Shown piece by piece: positions 25,165 to 35,021 of a stretch of 64,000 nt of DNA. Each line of letters begins with the position of its first letter. Positions within the stretch are counted from its first letter, which is position 1. Made by a program: the position numbers and the translations under genes. The DNA comes from Desulfoluna sp942491485 (GTDB taxonomy: Bacteria; Desulfobacterota; Desulfobacteria; Desulfobacterales; Desulfolunaceae), in contig CALOAX010000002.1 of assembly GCA_942491485.1 (NCBI GenBank), positions 62,001 to 126,000 of the forward strand. The letters run 5' to 3'. The notes below the pieces were generated by a model. It was given only the letters and a program-made list of their open reading frames with translations. It ran no database searches and was not told where the DNA came from.

Positions 25165-26250
25165 CTAAGGCAACTGAACCGTAGCCACCACGGGCAGGTG
25201 GTCGGAAACTCGAATTGTATCCTGGGTTCTCACCTGTTTGGAGTGTAGAGCTATCTCCTTTGGAAACAGGAGGTAGTCGAGGGTGCGATCCGGGCCGGTG
25301 ACATCCGGGTCGTTGGGAAAATGGGTGTACCAGGGGGAGGGATTGCCGGGATGGGTTTCGGAGAGGCCGGGCACCGCAGTGTATGTTTCAAACAAGGGGG
25401 CCATTTCGCCATCCGGACTGTAGAGGGTGCGCTGATGTTCAGGAAGGGCATCGTACTGACCGGGGGGAAGCAGGTTAAAGTCACCGCCGGCGATGAAAGA
25501 GGCCCCTTGGGTTTCAGCGGCTGATATCCTGGCCTCAAGGGCTTGCAGCTGCCGGGTGAGAAGATCCGGGGTTTCGGGAAAGGCTTCGAGATGAAGGTTG
25601 ATCAGAACAAGCCGCCCGCCACCATCGACAGGAAGCTCGGCGGTTAACAGGCAACGCTGGAGGTTCAGGCGATCGGTGAACGCATGTCTCTTTGCCCTGG
25701 GAAGGGCAATGCGGGTGGCCGTATCGATTCGGTATTTTGAGAGGATCACCAGCTTCATCCCCACAGAGCCCATGATTTTGGGGTGAGGAACAAAGCGGGC
25801 CTTCCAGTAAAAGGCCTCCGCCTTGAAGGGGTATCGTTCCTTGAGAAGGGCTTGAAGTGCCTCGGCCTGGTCCTGCCCATCGGTACGCGACGCTCCTTCG
25901 TCCACCTCCTGAAGGAGGATGATATCCGGAGCTTCGTCGTCGATAATCCGGGCTGCCGCAGAAAGGGTCTGCTCAATATCCTCTGATAAAGGACGTGTGT
26001 CCGGACCGGCATAATGGGGGAGGTCGTAATAAAACACGTAATTCTTCCCGGCAAAGTACTGCACATTCCAGGTCATGACCTTCACGTTCTGCCCCGCCGA
26101 CAGAATCGGCGCCTCACCTTTCACAAGCCGAGCGGGCATAACGGGGTCAAAGGACGCGGCCCCCTGATACACCCACCCCGCCAGCAACAGCAGAATGAGA
26201 AAACACCCCACAAGCCCAAGGCCTGAAAACTTCACCAGATCACACATCAT
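25165..26250 (-). CDS. Endonuclease/exonuclease/phosphatase (EEP) family protein, membrane-anchored
   Basis: 361 residues. N-terminal hydrophobic segment (GLGLVGCFLILLLLAGWVYQ) as signal anchor, so the catalytic part is periplasmic. EEP motifs in order: KVMTWNVQYFAG (metal and phosphate Asn), DIILLQEVDEG (metal-binding Glu), FIAGGDFNLLP (Asp/Asn pair), DRTLDYLLF and the closing VSDHLPVVATV (general base Asp-His). The superfamily hydrolyses phosphodiester or phosphomonoester bonds in nucleic acids, lipids or inositol phosphates; the substrate is open. Two ATG codons are adjacent at 26250 and 26247 behind GGGAGA. Stands alone between repeats. Confidence 0.85.
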   Translation of the reverse strand: MMCDLVKFSGLGLVGCFLILLLLAGWVYQGAASFDPVMPARLVKGEAPILSAGQNVKVMTWNVQYFAGKNYVFYYDLPHYAGPDTRPLSEDIEQTLSAAARIIDDEAPDIILLQEVDEGASRTDGQDQAEALQALLKERYPFKAEAFYWKARFVPHPKIMGSVGMKLVILSKYRIDTATRIALPRAKRHAFTDRLNLQRCLLTAELPVDGGGRLVLINLHLEAFPETPDLLTRQLQALEARISAAETQGASFIAGGDFNLLPPGQYDALPEHQRTLYSPDGEMAPLFETYTAVPGLSETHPGNPSPWYTHFPNDPDVTGPDRTLDYLLFPKEIALHSKQVRTQDTIRVSDHLPVVATVQLP

Positions 26251-27049
26251 ATCTCCCGTTCAAAACGCCTGACAACCCCAAAACCTGCCTCCGGCGGCAA
26301 GGTGAGCAACCTTGAAAGCGGGTTGCCGCAGCGCTTTAGCCCTCGTTCCTCGGGATAAATCACAACGGCATATTTATAAAACTTGTGCATTTATTTTTTG
26401 CCTGAGCCCTTATCTATCAGAGGGGGTTGCCAAACAGTTTTTTTGACAGGCAGGCTTTAAAATATTGCTTCCCAATGTGGCTTCGCTACCCTTGACTAAA
26501 AAACAAACTTGTTCTGATTAGCGACATAAGAGGTATATCTTCCCACCGTCCCTACATTGAATCAATGAATTATCATCAACGACACCCTTAAACACCAAAC
26601 CAACATCGATACACATCACGCTCTAATTTATAGGCTCACCCCCCATTATTTCCCGAGTTATTAGGGCGAAAGTCAACCATCAAAACCAATTTAAGCGATT
26701 TGGGGACACACACATGGATCCCCGGTCTCTCGGCCATACGGAGGGTTCCGTGTAAGCTTATGGTTACACAGCACAGCGGTCCTCACATTTCTGACAGCCG
26801 GGGAAGACGACATAGAAAAAGCGTTGTCATACACCACGGGCAAAGCCCGTCAGCGAATGTGATCGGCTCGAGGAACGAGAACCGGGAGCATTCGCAACCC
26901 GCTTTCGAGGTGGCACACCTCGCCGCCGGGGCTGATTTTTGTCCCTACCTTTCACTCTTTCGACTCCCCCAACCCCACCGAATGCTTTTAAAACGAAAAA
27001 AACCGTGTCATAGTCATTGCAACCATGCACCCCTGCTGAGCTGGCGACA
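26251..27049. repeat. Intergenic block with mosaic repeats and GGATCCCCGG element
   Basis: No gene. Mosaic copy 26287-26369 (long stem partly decayed); 26380-26690 is AT-rich and shows nothing recognised; GGATCCCCGG element 26707-26812; inverted mosaic copy with third hairpin 26834-26931. Confidence 0.75.
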
Positions 27050-28471
27050 ATGAACGGATACGTAAAAACCCTGTTAAAATGCGCTGTGGCCTTGGGCCTG
27101 TATCATATCGCAGCCACCTTTTTTGTAAGGAGCAGCAACCTGTTCCTCCTGGCCAAGACCCGTGCCATCACCGAGGCCGGTTTTCTCGCCCTGCCCAATC
27201 CGGCAACCAGCCCCTCCCTTGCCAGCTGGGAAGCCGCACTCTGCGGTGCCCTCTTCTTTACATTGACGTCAGGGGCCCTGGTTCTCTTCACAGCCCTTTG
27301 TGCCCCTTCCCTTCATCACATGGGATTTGTCTCCCGAAAAGTAGCCTTAGGCCTTCACACGGCCTTTCTGGCCGCCTGCTCTCTTCTCATCGGCATGGGG
27401 CCGCAAACGGTGCCTCTTCTTTTGGGGGCCACAGGGGTCTACCTTGTCCTGATGCCATCCGGAGCACCTGCCACAGAGGTTCGCCTCAAGCCCCTTCTGT
27501 TTCACACCCTGATTCCGGTGCTCCTTGCCCTGTGCATCGCAGGCACCCATCTGATGCTCCCCCGGGGGCTTTTCAGCGGATTCCGGGACGCGTTTCTCTT
27601 TGACAACCCTGCGGGCAATGCCGTACGGCACTTTTACTACACCTACACCCTCTTTCCTGCCGAAGCCTTCAAGAGGCTGGAGCAAAAGAGCCAGGTCACG
27701 GTGAGTATCAAAGGGGAGATCACCCCACCTATCAAAGCCGACCTCTCGCGCCTGGGCCACATCCCTGTACCCGAAGGTTCGTCTGATTACACCCTCTCCG
27801 CATCTGAGCAACGCGTCACTCTAAGCAGGCAACGCATGGACCAAACGGTGGATTCAAAGGTCTTTCACGCCTCCCCTTCCACGGTGTTCAAACAACTTTC
27901 AAAAAGGACCGACCCCTTCGGACCTTTGCGCACACTCACGTGGTACGCGTTGTTTACCGCCTTTCCCCTTCTCTTTTACCTGCTCTTTCACACAGCTGGG
28001 ACCCTTGCAGCCCGGGTGTTTTTCCCTGTGCACCTCTCCGCGCAAATCGCCACCATCGGGGTCACCCTTTCAGCAACGTTTTTCGTGATTCTCCTGGCCG
28101 TGGGACTCTCCATTCCGAAAAACACCCAGACAGCCCTGTCCGCCCTTTCAAACGCAAGGGGTGGCGATGTTTCCGCCACCGAAGAGATCGCAAGGGCTGC
28201 CGCCCATGAGAGCGCCCTGGTCCGCTACCGGGCTGCCATGGCCGCCCCACGCGTCCGGCACCCATTTTTAAAACGGGACATTCTCACCCGGCTATCGAAA
28301 GACAAAGACACCAACGTGGTCTGCCAGGCCTTGGGAGCCATGGGGGAAACAAGGGATCGCTCCTACATCGCGCTGATTGAAGAGGCGGTCCTCACCCGCC
28401 CTGAATGGTATGTGCAATGGTATGGATATCGGGCCATGAGGAGGCTGGGATGGCAACAAAACCCAATGTAA
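27050..28471 (+). CDS. Polytopic membrane protein with C-terminal HEAT-like repeats
   Basis: 473 residues from ATG 27050 (a TTG at 27017 is possible); not matched to a named family. About six hydrophobic segments: near the start (ALGLYHIAATFFV), then LFFTLTSGALVLFTALCA, TAFLAACSLLIGMG, LLFHTLIPVLLALCIAG, and two after residue 290 (WYALFTAFPLLFYLLFHTAG, ATFFVILLAVGLSI). A periplasmic domain lies between. The last 110 residues are helical pairs like HEAT repeats (ESALVRYRAAMAA, DTNVVCQALGAMGETRDRSY), suggesting a protein-binding end. The downstream CPBP protease gene overlaps by 22 bp, so they likely act together. Confidence 0.65.
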   Translation: MNGYVKTLLKCAVALGLYHIAATFFVRSSNLFLLAKTRAITEAGFLALPNPATSPSLASWEAALCGALFFTLTSGALVLFTALCAPSLHHMGFVSRKVALGLHTAFLAACSLLIGMGPQTVPLLLGATGVYLVLMPSGAPATEVRLKPLLFHTLIPVLLALCIAGTHLMLPRGLFSGFRDAFLFDNPAGNAVRHFYYTYTLFPAEAFKRLEQKSQVTVSIKGEITPPIKADLSRLGHIPVPEGSSDYTLSASEQRVTLSRQRMDQTVDSKVFHASPSTVFKQLSKRTDPFGPLRTLTWYALFTAFPLLFYLLFHTAGTLAARVFFPVHLSAQIATIGVTLSATFFVILLAVGLSIPKNTQTALSALSNARGGDVSATEEIARAAAHESALVRYRAAMAAPRVRHPFLKRDILTRLSKDKDTNVVCQALGAMGETRDRSYIALIEEAVLTRPEWYVQWYGYRAMRRLGWQQNPM

Positions 28472-29082
28472 AGTTGAGCGCTGCAGCCATCGCCATGGTC
28501 CTTCTGATGGAAGGGGCAACGCGGTTTCTTCCCCAGGTGGCATCCCCCCTTGCCACGACCCTTGCCCTTCGGATTCTTCAAATCATGGTCATGGCCATTT
28601 TTCTCAAGGGGCAATTCACCGAAAACGGCCTGGGAAGCGTTGCCCCTGAGGCGCTTACACGTGCCGTAATCAGAGGCGCTGTCTGGTCCCTGGGCTTCGG
28701 TGCCGTGGTGGGCTCTGGGGCCCTGCTTCTGGTTATTGTCGGGATCAACCCATTGCACCTGGTTAAGATGCCCCTCCCGAAAGACACAGGCACCCTGGCC
28801 CTGTTCTTCTTTACAGGCGGCGTTGTGGCACCCATCGCGGAGGAGTTCTTTTTCCGGGGCATCATCTATCGCCTGCTTCGTCCCATGGGAGTGGCTGCCG
28901 CCATCCTCATCAGCACCCTTCTCTTTGCCTCCGCCCACGCCATGCATGGCATGGTGCCCGTGCCACAGCTTGTGGGAGGAATTCTCTTTGCCGCCGCCTA
29001 TGAAAAAGAGGGCCATCTGGCCGTCCCCATAATTATCCATGGGGCAGGAAACACAGCACTCTTTACTCTTTCCCTTATATAA
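28450..29082 (+). CDS. CPBP family intramembrane metalloprotease
   Basis: 210 residues from ATG 28450 (GAGGAGG five bases upstream). Hydrophobic throughout. The CPBP/Abi catalytic motifs are present: EEFFFRG in VAPIAEEFFFRGIIYRLLR (motif EExxxR), a downstream His in FASAHAMHG, and a final His in IIIHGAGNTALF. The family includes prenyl-protein proteases (Rce1/CAAX) and bacterial relatives used in bacteriocin immunity or regulated membrane proteolysis. Overlaps the preceding HEAT-membrane gene by 22 bp. The cleaved substrate is unknown; the partner is the first candidate. Confidence 0.85.
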   Translation: MATKPNVKLSAAAIAMVLLMEGATRFLPQVASPLATTLALRILQIMVMAIFLKGQFTENGLGSVAPEALTRAVIRGAVWSLGFGAVVGSGALLLVIVGINPLHLVKMPLPKDTGTLALFFFTGGVVAPIAEEFFFRGIIYRLLRPMGVAAAILISTLLFASAHAMHGMVPVPQLVGGILFAAAYEKEGHLAVPIIIHGAGNTALFTLSLI

Positions 29083-29430
29083 GGCATCATGGGTGCGATT
29101 TGCTGTTGAAGGTTCTCAAATGTTCCGTACCTTTGCTTGTCGCACCGTAGCCCGGCATCATCACTCAGTCGGTGAAACACATACGAGGGCGTAGGCGGAT
29201 GGTTCAGGTACGTCGCATTTGCTGACGGGCTTTGCACGTGAAATACTGCAATACTGGGGGAATCGCCCGAACCTGAGCTGGCAAAAGTCGAGCTGAATTT
29301 TTACAAACACTCATTCACACATGACACGCCATATAATGAAGCCCAAGCAGGGATGAGTGCAGTGCACCGTCATTGCGGTGCCCATGCTTTTCATGGCTGT
29401 CATCACCCATACCCAATCCATACTGAGCCC
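29083..29430. repeat. Intergenic segment with a decayed mosaic repeat
   Basis: No gene. At about 29113-29243 the two arms of a mosaic long stem (TCAAATGTTCCGTACC and GGTACGTCGCATTTGC) are separated by about 75 bp instead of nine, followed by the GACGGGCTTTGCACGT third hairpin; the loop seems to have received an insertion. Confidence 0.5.
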
Positions 29431-30660
29431 ATGCCACTTTACGAATACAGCGCCCTGACGGACAAAGGAAAAACCGTCACCGGTATCATCGACTGCGACA
29501 ACGCCCAGGCAGCAAGGCAAAGACTGCGAGGTGGGCGGCTGTACCCCGTGAAAGTCAGCGAGGTATCCGACCGCAGCATCTCCGCCGGTCGGTTCAACCT
29601 GAACCGGATAACCTCCCTCTTTACCCGTGTGCAGCCCAAAGACCTCACCCTGGCCACCCGCCAGCTGGCCACACTGGTCAACGCCGGATTTACCCTGGTC
29701 GCCTCCATAGACACCCTCATTCAACTGGTGGAGGCCCCCCGACTCAAGCAGATCTTCTCCCGGGTCAAGGACAGCATCGAGGAAGGGAGCAGTTTTGCAG
29801 AGGCACTCTCCTCCTATCCGGGGGTTTTCAGCCCTGTCTACGTCAACATGGTCATGGCCGGGGAAGCATCGGGAACCCTGGATATTGTGCTGGAGCGCCT
29901 TGCAGAGATCGGTGAACGCCAACTGGCCCTGACCAACCGTATCCGGGCTGCCCTCACCTACCCTATTCTGATGAGCTGTATCGGCGTGCTGATCCTCTAC
30001 TTTCTCATGACGATCATCGTCCCACGGATGGCAGGCATTTTTGACGATCTGGGCCAGGCCCTCCCGATGCCCACGCGCGTTCTCCTTCGCAGCGGTGAGT
30101 TCCTCGGGACCTTCTGGTGGGTATTCCCCCTGCTCCTGATCCTTCTCGTTGTGGCCTTCAAACGGTTTCAAAGCACCCCCAAAGGGGCTCTCATCATCGA
30201 TAAATTCCTGCTGCGCGTGCCCGTTGCAGGGGATTTGGTCCAAAAGGTGGCCGTCACCCGCTTCACCCGAACCCTGGGTTCCCTTCTCACCAACGGCGTC
30301 TCCATGCTCGCCGCCATGGACGTGGCACGAAACGTCGCTGGCAACCTCGTCCTCTCCGACGCCGCCGGCGGAGCGGCAAGCGAAGTGGAAAAAGGGGGAG
30401 AACTGGGAGAGGCCATGGGGCAATCCGGGGCCTTTCCCCTCCTGGCCGTTCAGATGGTTCGTGTGGGAGAAAAAAGTGGCAAGCTTGAAGAGATGCTGGG
30501 CCGGGTGGCCGATGTGTATGAAGGCGAGGTGGAATCCTCCCTGGAGAGCCTCACCTCCATGATCGAACCCATCATCATCCTTGTCATGGGGGTAACCGTG
30601 GGATTCATCGTCCTTGCCATCTGCCTTCCCATCTTTACAATGAACCAGCTCATCGGATAG
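29431..30660 (+). CDS. gspF: Type II secretion inner-membrane platform protein GspF
   Basis: 409 residues from ATG 29431, the typical family start MPLYEYSALTDKGKTVTGII. Two homologous T2SF domains: the first with PKDLTLATRQLATLVNAGF and VKDSIEEGSSFAEALSSYPG, the second with FTRTLGSLLTNGVSMLAAMD and MVRVGEKSGKLEEMLGRVAD. Three membrane segments (RAALTYPILMSCIGVLILY, WWVFPLLLILLVVAFKR, and the C-terminal VMGVTVGFIVLAICLP). GspF links the GspE ATPase to pseudopilus assembly. It is separated from the other gsp genes and lies on the opposite strand, directly followed by the DUF748 gene. No clear ribosome site. Confidence 0.95.
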   Translation: MPLYEYSALTDKGKTVTGIIDCDNAQAARQRLRGGRLYPVKVSEVSDRSISAGRFNLNRITSLFTRVQPKDLTLATRQLATLVNAGFTLVASIDTLIQLVEAPRLKQIFSRVKDSIEEGSSFAEALSSYPGVFSPVYVNMVMAGEASGTLDIVLERLAEIGERQLALTNRIRAALTYPILMSCIGVLILYFLMTIIVPRMAGIFDDLGQALPMPTRVLLRSGEFLGTFWWVFPLLLILLVVAFKRFQSTPKGALIIDKFLLRVPVAGDLVQKVAVTRFTRTLGSLLTNGVSMLAAMDVARNVAGNLVLSDAAGGAASEVEKGGELGEAMGQSGAFPLLAVQMVRVGEKSGKLEEMLGRVADVYEGEVESSLESLTSMIEPIIILVMGVTVGFIVLAICLPIFTMNQLIG

Positions 30661-33297
30661 ATGAGCTCTGCTTTTGCACCGGGCCATCAAACAGACACCT
30701 ATAACCACCACTTATACAGCGATATGACCTTGAAAATACCCACCACGTTAAAAACCGTTTTCGGTTCCCGAGCCGTTGTCATCATCTCGGTGCTGGCAGT
30801 CCTGTTCCTTGCAATCCTGACTGCCATCCCCTTTGCCGTGAAGCACGGTGCCACCTCCTGGCTGTTAAAAAACGGCATGTCCAAGGCACACATCGAGAAT
30901 GTGGACATCAACCCCTTTGCCGGAACCTTTGCCATCGAGGGTGTTCAGCTGCATGCCCGGAGCGGGGAAAAGTCATCCCTCGGCCGGTTTTCCGTCAACC
31001 TTGCCATGACGGATCTTGTTAAAAAGCATATTCGCATTCAGTCCTTTGACATGGATGGACTCAACCTGGTGGTGGATCAGGGTGAAAAAATGACCATCGG
31101 TGGGCTCGTCCTTCCCGAAGGCGAAGCCACTGCGGAAGAGACGGCCCCGGTCGAAGCGGCAGAAGCACCTGAAAAGCCCTGGCTGATTGGAATAGATGCC
31201 CTGAGCATCAACGATACCTCTGTGGCCCTCTCCATCCCAAAGCTGGCCCTTCGCCTGGACCTCACCGAAGTCTCCCTGACAGACCTATATGCCTGGCAGC
31301 CGGAGCAGGAAGCACTCCTTGAGGTCAAAGGGGCCATCAGCCAAAGCCCCCTTCTCATGTCCCTGGACCTCACCCCCTTTGCATCCGCCCCAGCCATAAG
31401 GGGAGGCATTCAGCTGCAGGAATTGTCCCTTAACCGATTTGCCCGCATGGCCGAGCCTCACATCACCGCCCTGCGGGGTGACCTCACCATCGATACCCGC
31501 ATCGACGTTACCCATGACCCGCGAAGTGGCACCACCTTCAGCCAGATCGGCACCCTTTCCGTGGGCAATCTTGGCGGAATTATGGAGGAGCAAGGGATTG
31601 ATCTCAGCACCTTCGATATCTCCTGGCTCGGAGACCTGTGGGCGTCCGTTGACAACGAAGGCACACTCACGGACCTACGCACCATGGGCCGTCTTGCCAA
31701 CAACAGGCTGGATGTGACGTTACAAGAGATCGATCTTCAGGTTCGCCACGAGGGCGTGGTATGGGACGGGGAGATGCGCCTTCAGCCACAACTGGACGAC
31801 GGCCTGTCCCTGCGAGGCAACCTGAGCCTGAAATACGCCTCGACAACCGACGCTGCCAACGGCACCCCCATAAGCTCCCTTTCGAACCTCTTTGTTTACG
31901 ACCTGAAAGCCAAGGGGCTTAAGAGAATCCGAACCCCGCACATCTCCGTCAAAGGCCTGAAAGCCCTGCCTCCCCTTGCGGGAATCGGCAGCATCGACCT
32001 CACCGGCATCGCCCTGGATGACCTCTCCTCCTTGCGTGCAGAGACCTTCATCATCGGTGACGTCACCACCACCATCGAACGGGATGCCGACGGGAATCTC
32101 AGCCCCCTCAAAAACCTGGAGGCCCTGGCAAAGTATCAGACCACAGAAACTGCCCCGGAGCCATCAGAGGCCGGGCCCCTTCCGGCATCCCCGGAAGAGT
32201 CGGCAACGCCTTCATTCACGTTCAAGGTCGGGACCTTTCGGATCAAAGGGGATGAACTCATTCTCTTTACGGACCACAGTGTCACCCCCGCGTTTAAAAA
32301 AAGCATCAACCTGAAACGATTTGAACTCCTGGGCATCGACTCCTCCGCCCCTGAAAAAGACGTTCCCCTCACCCTGGAAGCCGAGCTGGGGTCGTACGAG
32401 ACCATCTTCGTCAACGGAACCGTGCGCCCCTTTGATCCCGGGATCACAGCCAACCTTGACGCCAGCATCACCAACATCAACCTGGCACCCCTTTCCCCGT
32501 ACAGTTCCCAGGCCATTGGCTACCTTACCGAAACGGGAACCTTCACCATCGAGTCAAAATTAAACATCAAGCAAGGGGTCCTGGACACAACCAACAAACT
32601 CATCCTTCACAAGCTGGAGCTGGTTCCCGATGACGAGGGAAGCATGGACAGGCTCATGAAAACCCTCACCATGCCCCTGGACTACGCATTCTCCATTCTG
32701 GAAGACAGCAACGAGACCATCACACTCGACATCCCCGTCGAAGGGGACATCCACAACCCGGACATCAGCCTCGACAGCATCATTCAAATCGCCATGACAA
32801 AGGCCATCACAACGGCATCGGTCTCCTACCTGTCGTATATGCTCCAGCCCTACGGAGCCGTCCTCATGGTGGCGGAATCAGCCGGAGAGTTCATCACCCA
32901 AATCCACCTGGACCCCGTTTCCTTTGATGTGGGAGCAATTGAGCCCAACCAGGCCGGCCGCGACTACCTGAAAATGGTGGCAGGGCTCATGAAGAAAAAA
33001 GAGGTCCTGAAACTCACTGTCTGCGCCAACGCCGTGACAGAGGATATCGTCGTGGACGTGCCCCCCGAAGATGAACCCCAGAAGGCCACCAACGAAACTG
33101 CCGTCCCTGCCCCTGATGAGCAGATCGCCCCTGTGAAAGTAGACAAAGCCCTCTACCTGGCCCTTGCCAGACAACGCGCCGAAGCAATCCGTGACATCCT
33201 CCTGGAGGACGGCCTCAACCCAAGGCGCATCATCCTCTGCCACCCCCACTTCACCGTCTCCGAGCAGAAAAGACCGGAAGCCCTCCTGACGTTGTAA
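30661..33297 (+). CDS. DUF748/AsmA-like envelope protein
   Basis: 878 residues if started at the ATG next to the gspF stop; ATG 30724 (857 residues) is equally possible since neither has a good ribosome site. One N-terminal membrane anchor (VVIISVLAVLFLAILTAIPF), then a long periplasmic beta-rich body of AsmA/TamB type (HIENVDINPFAGTFAIEGVQ, IDLTGIALDDLSSL, LDASITNINLAPLSPYSSQA). The segment LKLTVCANAVTEDI to LARQRAEAIRDILLEDG near the end resembles an OmpA-like/DUF748 tail. Relatives bridge inner and outer membranes and are thought to carry lipids. Coupling to gspF suggests co-expression with secretion or outer-membrane building. Confidence 0.8.
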   Translation: MSSAFAPGHQTDTYNHHLYSDMTLKIPTTLKTVFGSRAVVIISVLAVLFLAILTAIPFAVKHGATSWLLKNGMSKAHIENVDINPFAGTFAIEGVQLHARSGEKSSLGRFSVNLAMTDLVKKHIRIQSFDMDGLNLVVDQGEKMTIGGLVLPEGEATAEETAPVEAAEAPEKPWLIGIDALSINDTSVALSIPKLALRLDLTEVSLTDLYAWQPEQEALLEVKGAISQSPLLMSLDLTPFASAPAIRGGIQLQELSLNRFARMAEPHITALRGDLTIDTRIDVTHDPRSGTTFSQIGTLSVGNLGGIMEEQGIDLSTFDISWLGDLWASVDNEGTLTDLRTMGRLANNRLDVTLQEIDLQVRHEGVVWDGEMRLQPQLDDGLSLRGNLSLKYASTTDAANGTPISSLSNLFVYDLKAKGLKRIRTPHISVKGLKALPPLAGIGSIDLTGIALDDLSSLRAETFIIGDVTTTIERDADGNLSPLKNLEALAKYQTTETAPEPSEAGPLPASPEESATPSFTFKVGTFRIKGDELILFTDHSVTPAFKKSINLKRFELLGIDSSAPEKDVPLTLEAELGSYETIFVNGTVRPFDPGITANLDASITNINLAPLSPYSSQAIGYLTETGTFTIESKLNIKQGVLDTTNKLILHKLELVPDDEGSMDRLMKTLTMPLDYAFSILEDSNETITLDIPVEGDIHNPDISLDSIIQIAMTKAITTASVSYLSYMLQPYGAVLMVAESAGEFITQIHLDPVSFDVGAIEPNQAGRDYLKMVAGLMKKKEVLKLTVCANAVTEDIVVDVPPEDEPQKATNETAVPAPDEQIAPVKVDKALYLALARQRAEAIRDILLEDGLNPRRIILCHPHFTVSEQKRPEALLTL

Positions 33298-34094
33298 GAC
33301 ACAGAAACCTGAAAAAGCGTGCCTCCGGCGGCAAGGTGAGCCACCTTGAAAGCGGGTTGTCGCTACGACTCATCCCTCGTTCCTCGGGACAAATCGTAGC
33401 GGCATTCACTCTGCCCAAAGCCCTCTCTGCAACCTGCCTTTAAGGGTCCTCACCCTTAATTTTAACCAGGATCCTTAGTATCAGATTGGTACCGCCACAA
33501 TTCCACGGGTGTTGGTGAACGTGGTGCCAGCAATGGTCAGGCTTTGGTTCGGTAAATACCACCATACCGAGGATCCCGCAGGAACCAATGGCCGTGGATA
33601 AGAGGTAATCAAGTTTTCCTATTGAATTTGAGATACTTGCTCGTCACGTTGATGGGACTTATTGCTGAGATGAAACCAATCTTGGATATTAGGTCATGCA
33701 GGAAGAGACAGAAAAAAGTGAATGTTGAAGGGCGTGTCATGCCAGTCCCGAAAAGCCGGGGGATGACGATGTGGAGAGTTTCACCGTCGTCGCCTCTTCA
33801 AGGCACAGCCCACATCGAATATAATCGACTCAAGGCATCCGCGGTCCTACTTTCGAGGTGTTTTGCTACAATAGATTCACCACCGGGGGCAATCCATTTT
33901 AAACCTTTTCCGTAGGGCATACGACACCGCATCCACAACTTCACGAAGCTTTTGATAATACAGGATTAGCCATCAGCTATGGTGGCGGGCCTACCCCGCG
34001 GCAAGCGCCATTGCGATTCGCCCTGAGGAACGAAGGGCGAATCGCAATGGCGATCAGCTTTCGAGGTGGCTCACCTCGCCGCCGGAGGCGCTTT
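33298..34094. repeat. Intergenic region with two mosaic repeats
   Basis: Mosaic copy 33321-33403 with stem GTCGCTACGACTCATCCC and GGGACAAATCGTAGCGGC around TCGTTCCTC; inverted copy 34005-34089 with perfectly paired arms CGCCATTGCGATTCGCCC and GGGCGAATCGCAATGGCG around TGAGGAACGA. Between them, about 33410-33960, no gene or known repeat is convincing; one decayed ORF-like stretch was not accepted. Confidence 0.7.
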
Positions 34095-35021
34095 TTAATA
34101 GGGAATTGATAAGGTCAGGCCGAGGCAGGATTTGCTCTGTTTTTTTTCAAGTTCGTTGCCCCAGTGCAACATCTCTTTCCAGAGGCTTTCTCGTGTCTGG
34201 TGGTTCGCTTTCAGGGCACCGGTGTAGGAACCGTGGATGCTTCCGGAGTAGAAGCCCAGGCCCACAAAGGAGATCAGGGCACCAAGGGCGTTGTTGCCGT
34301 CGTCAAAGCTCTCGACGGCGGCCAGGCCCAGGGCAACATTGAGCAGAAAGGCCACGGTGGCGTCCTGATAGCGGCCCAGGTAGACGTAGCCGCCCCCCGG
34401 AACCACGGCAAGGCCCCCGGCCACCATGGGTGATTTTTCGGGCAGGGCCTTGAACCGCTCCATGGTGTTCAGGATGTCATCATACCCGCAGTCTGTTGGA
34501 GTCTCCCCGGCAGTGGCCTTGAAGGCGGCCTCGGCGCGCGGCAGGTCTCCCATCTCAAGGCGTGTCCACGCCATGCGTGTGAGAAGAATTTTTTGTGCGT
34601 CGGCGTCCCCATTTGCCTCCAGCTGGAGGTTCGAGAGCAGGATCACCCCGCCTGCGGGGTTGCCGGAGCGTGTGAGGCACTGAGCCTCCATGATCCCGGC
34701 GGCAAGGGCCAGGGAAGACGCAGAGTAATCGCCACGAAAGTCGGCAAACGCTTGGCCCGCCTTGTCGTACTTCTCATTCATATAAAGGGAAAGGGCTCGG
34801 GAGTAATGGGCCTCCACCTGCTCAGGAGCATCAGGGAAAAAATGGATAAACCGAGAGAACTCCACGGCGGCATTCTGATACTCCCCCTGCTCATAAAGGG
34901 TGCGGGCGTAGCTGAACTGAGCCTCAGCATCGAGGGTAATCGTCCGGGACACTGCGGTACCTGTGGTCAGGATAAAAAGAAGCAGGCCCAAGAGGCCTGC
35001 GGATAAAGCGTTGCGTTTCAT
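34095..35021 (-). CDS. Exported TPR protein with hydrophobic glycine-rich tail
   Basis: 308 residues. Signal peptide (SAGLLGLLLFILTTGTAVSR). Residues about 30-195 contain TPR-like units similar to YbgF/BamD-type proteins (SYARTLYEQGEYQNAAVEFS, YSRALSLYMNEKYDKAGQAF, RMAWTRLEMGDLPRAEAAF). The C-terminal 100 residues hold two hydrophobic Gly-rich segments (VAGGLAVVPGGGYVYLGRYQ, FLLNVALGLAAVESF) like DUF5683-type membrane proteins. It follows the secreted YidD-like gene on the same strand with a repeat block between. In my recollection such TPR proteins often accompany the secreted YidD form in related bacteria; this should be checked. Confidence 0.7.
   Translation of the reverse strand: MKRNALSAGLLGLLLFILTTGTAVSRTITLDAEAQFSYARTLYEQGEYQNAAVEFSRFIHFFPDAPEQVEAHYSRALSLYMNEKYDKAGQAFADFRGDYSASSLALAAGIMEAQCLTRSGNPAGGVILLSNLQLEANGDADAQKILLTRMAWTRLEMGDLPRAEAAFKATAGETPTDCGYDDILNTMERFKALPEKSPMVAGGLAVVPGGGYVYLGRYQDATVAFLLNVALGLAAVESFDDGNNALGALISFVGLGFYSGSIHGSYTGALKANHQTRESLWKEMLHWGNELEKKQSKSCLGLTLSIPY

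Noticed and set aside
33622..33915. 97-codon plus-strand open frame in a long intergenic region
   Set aside because: Mixed composition, contains a GGATGACG-type repeat fragment, no ribosome site; likely chance.
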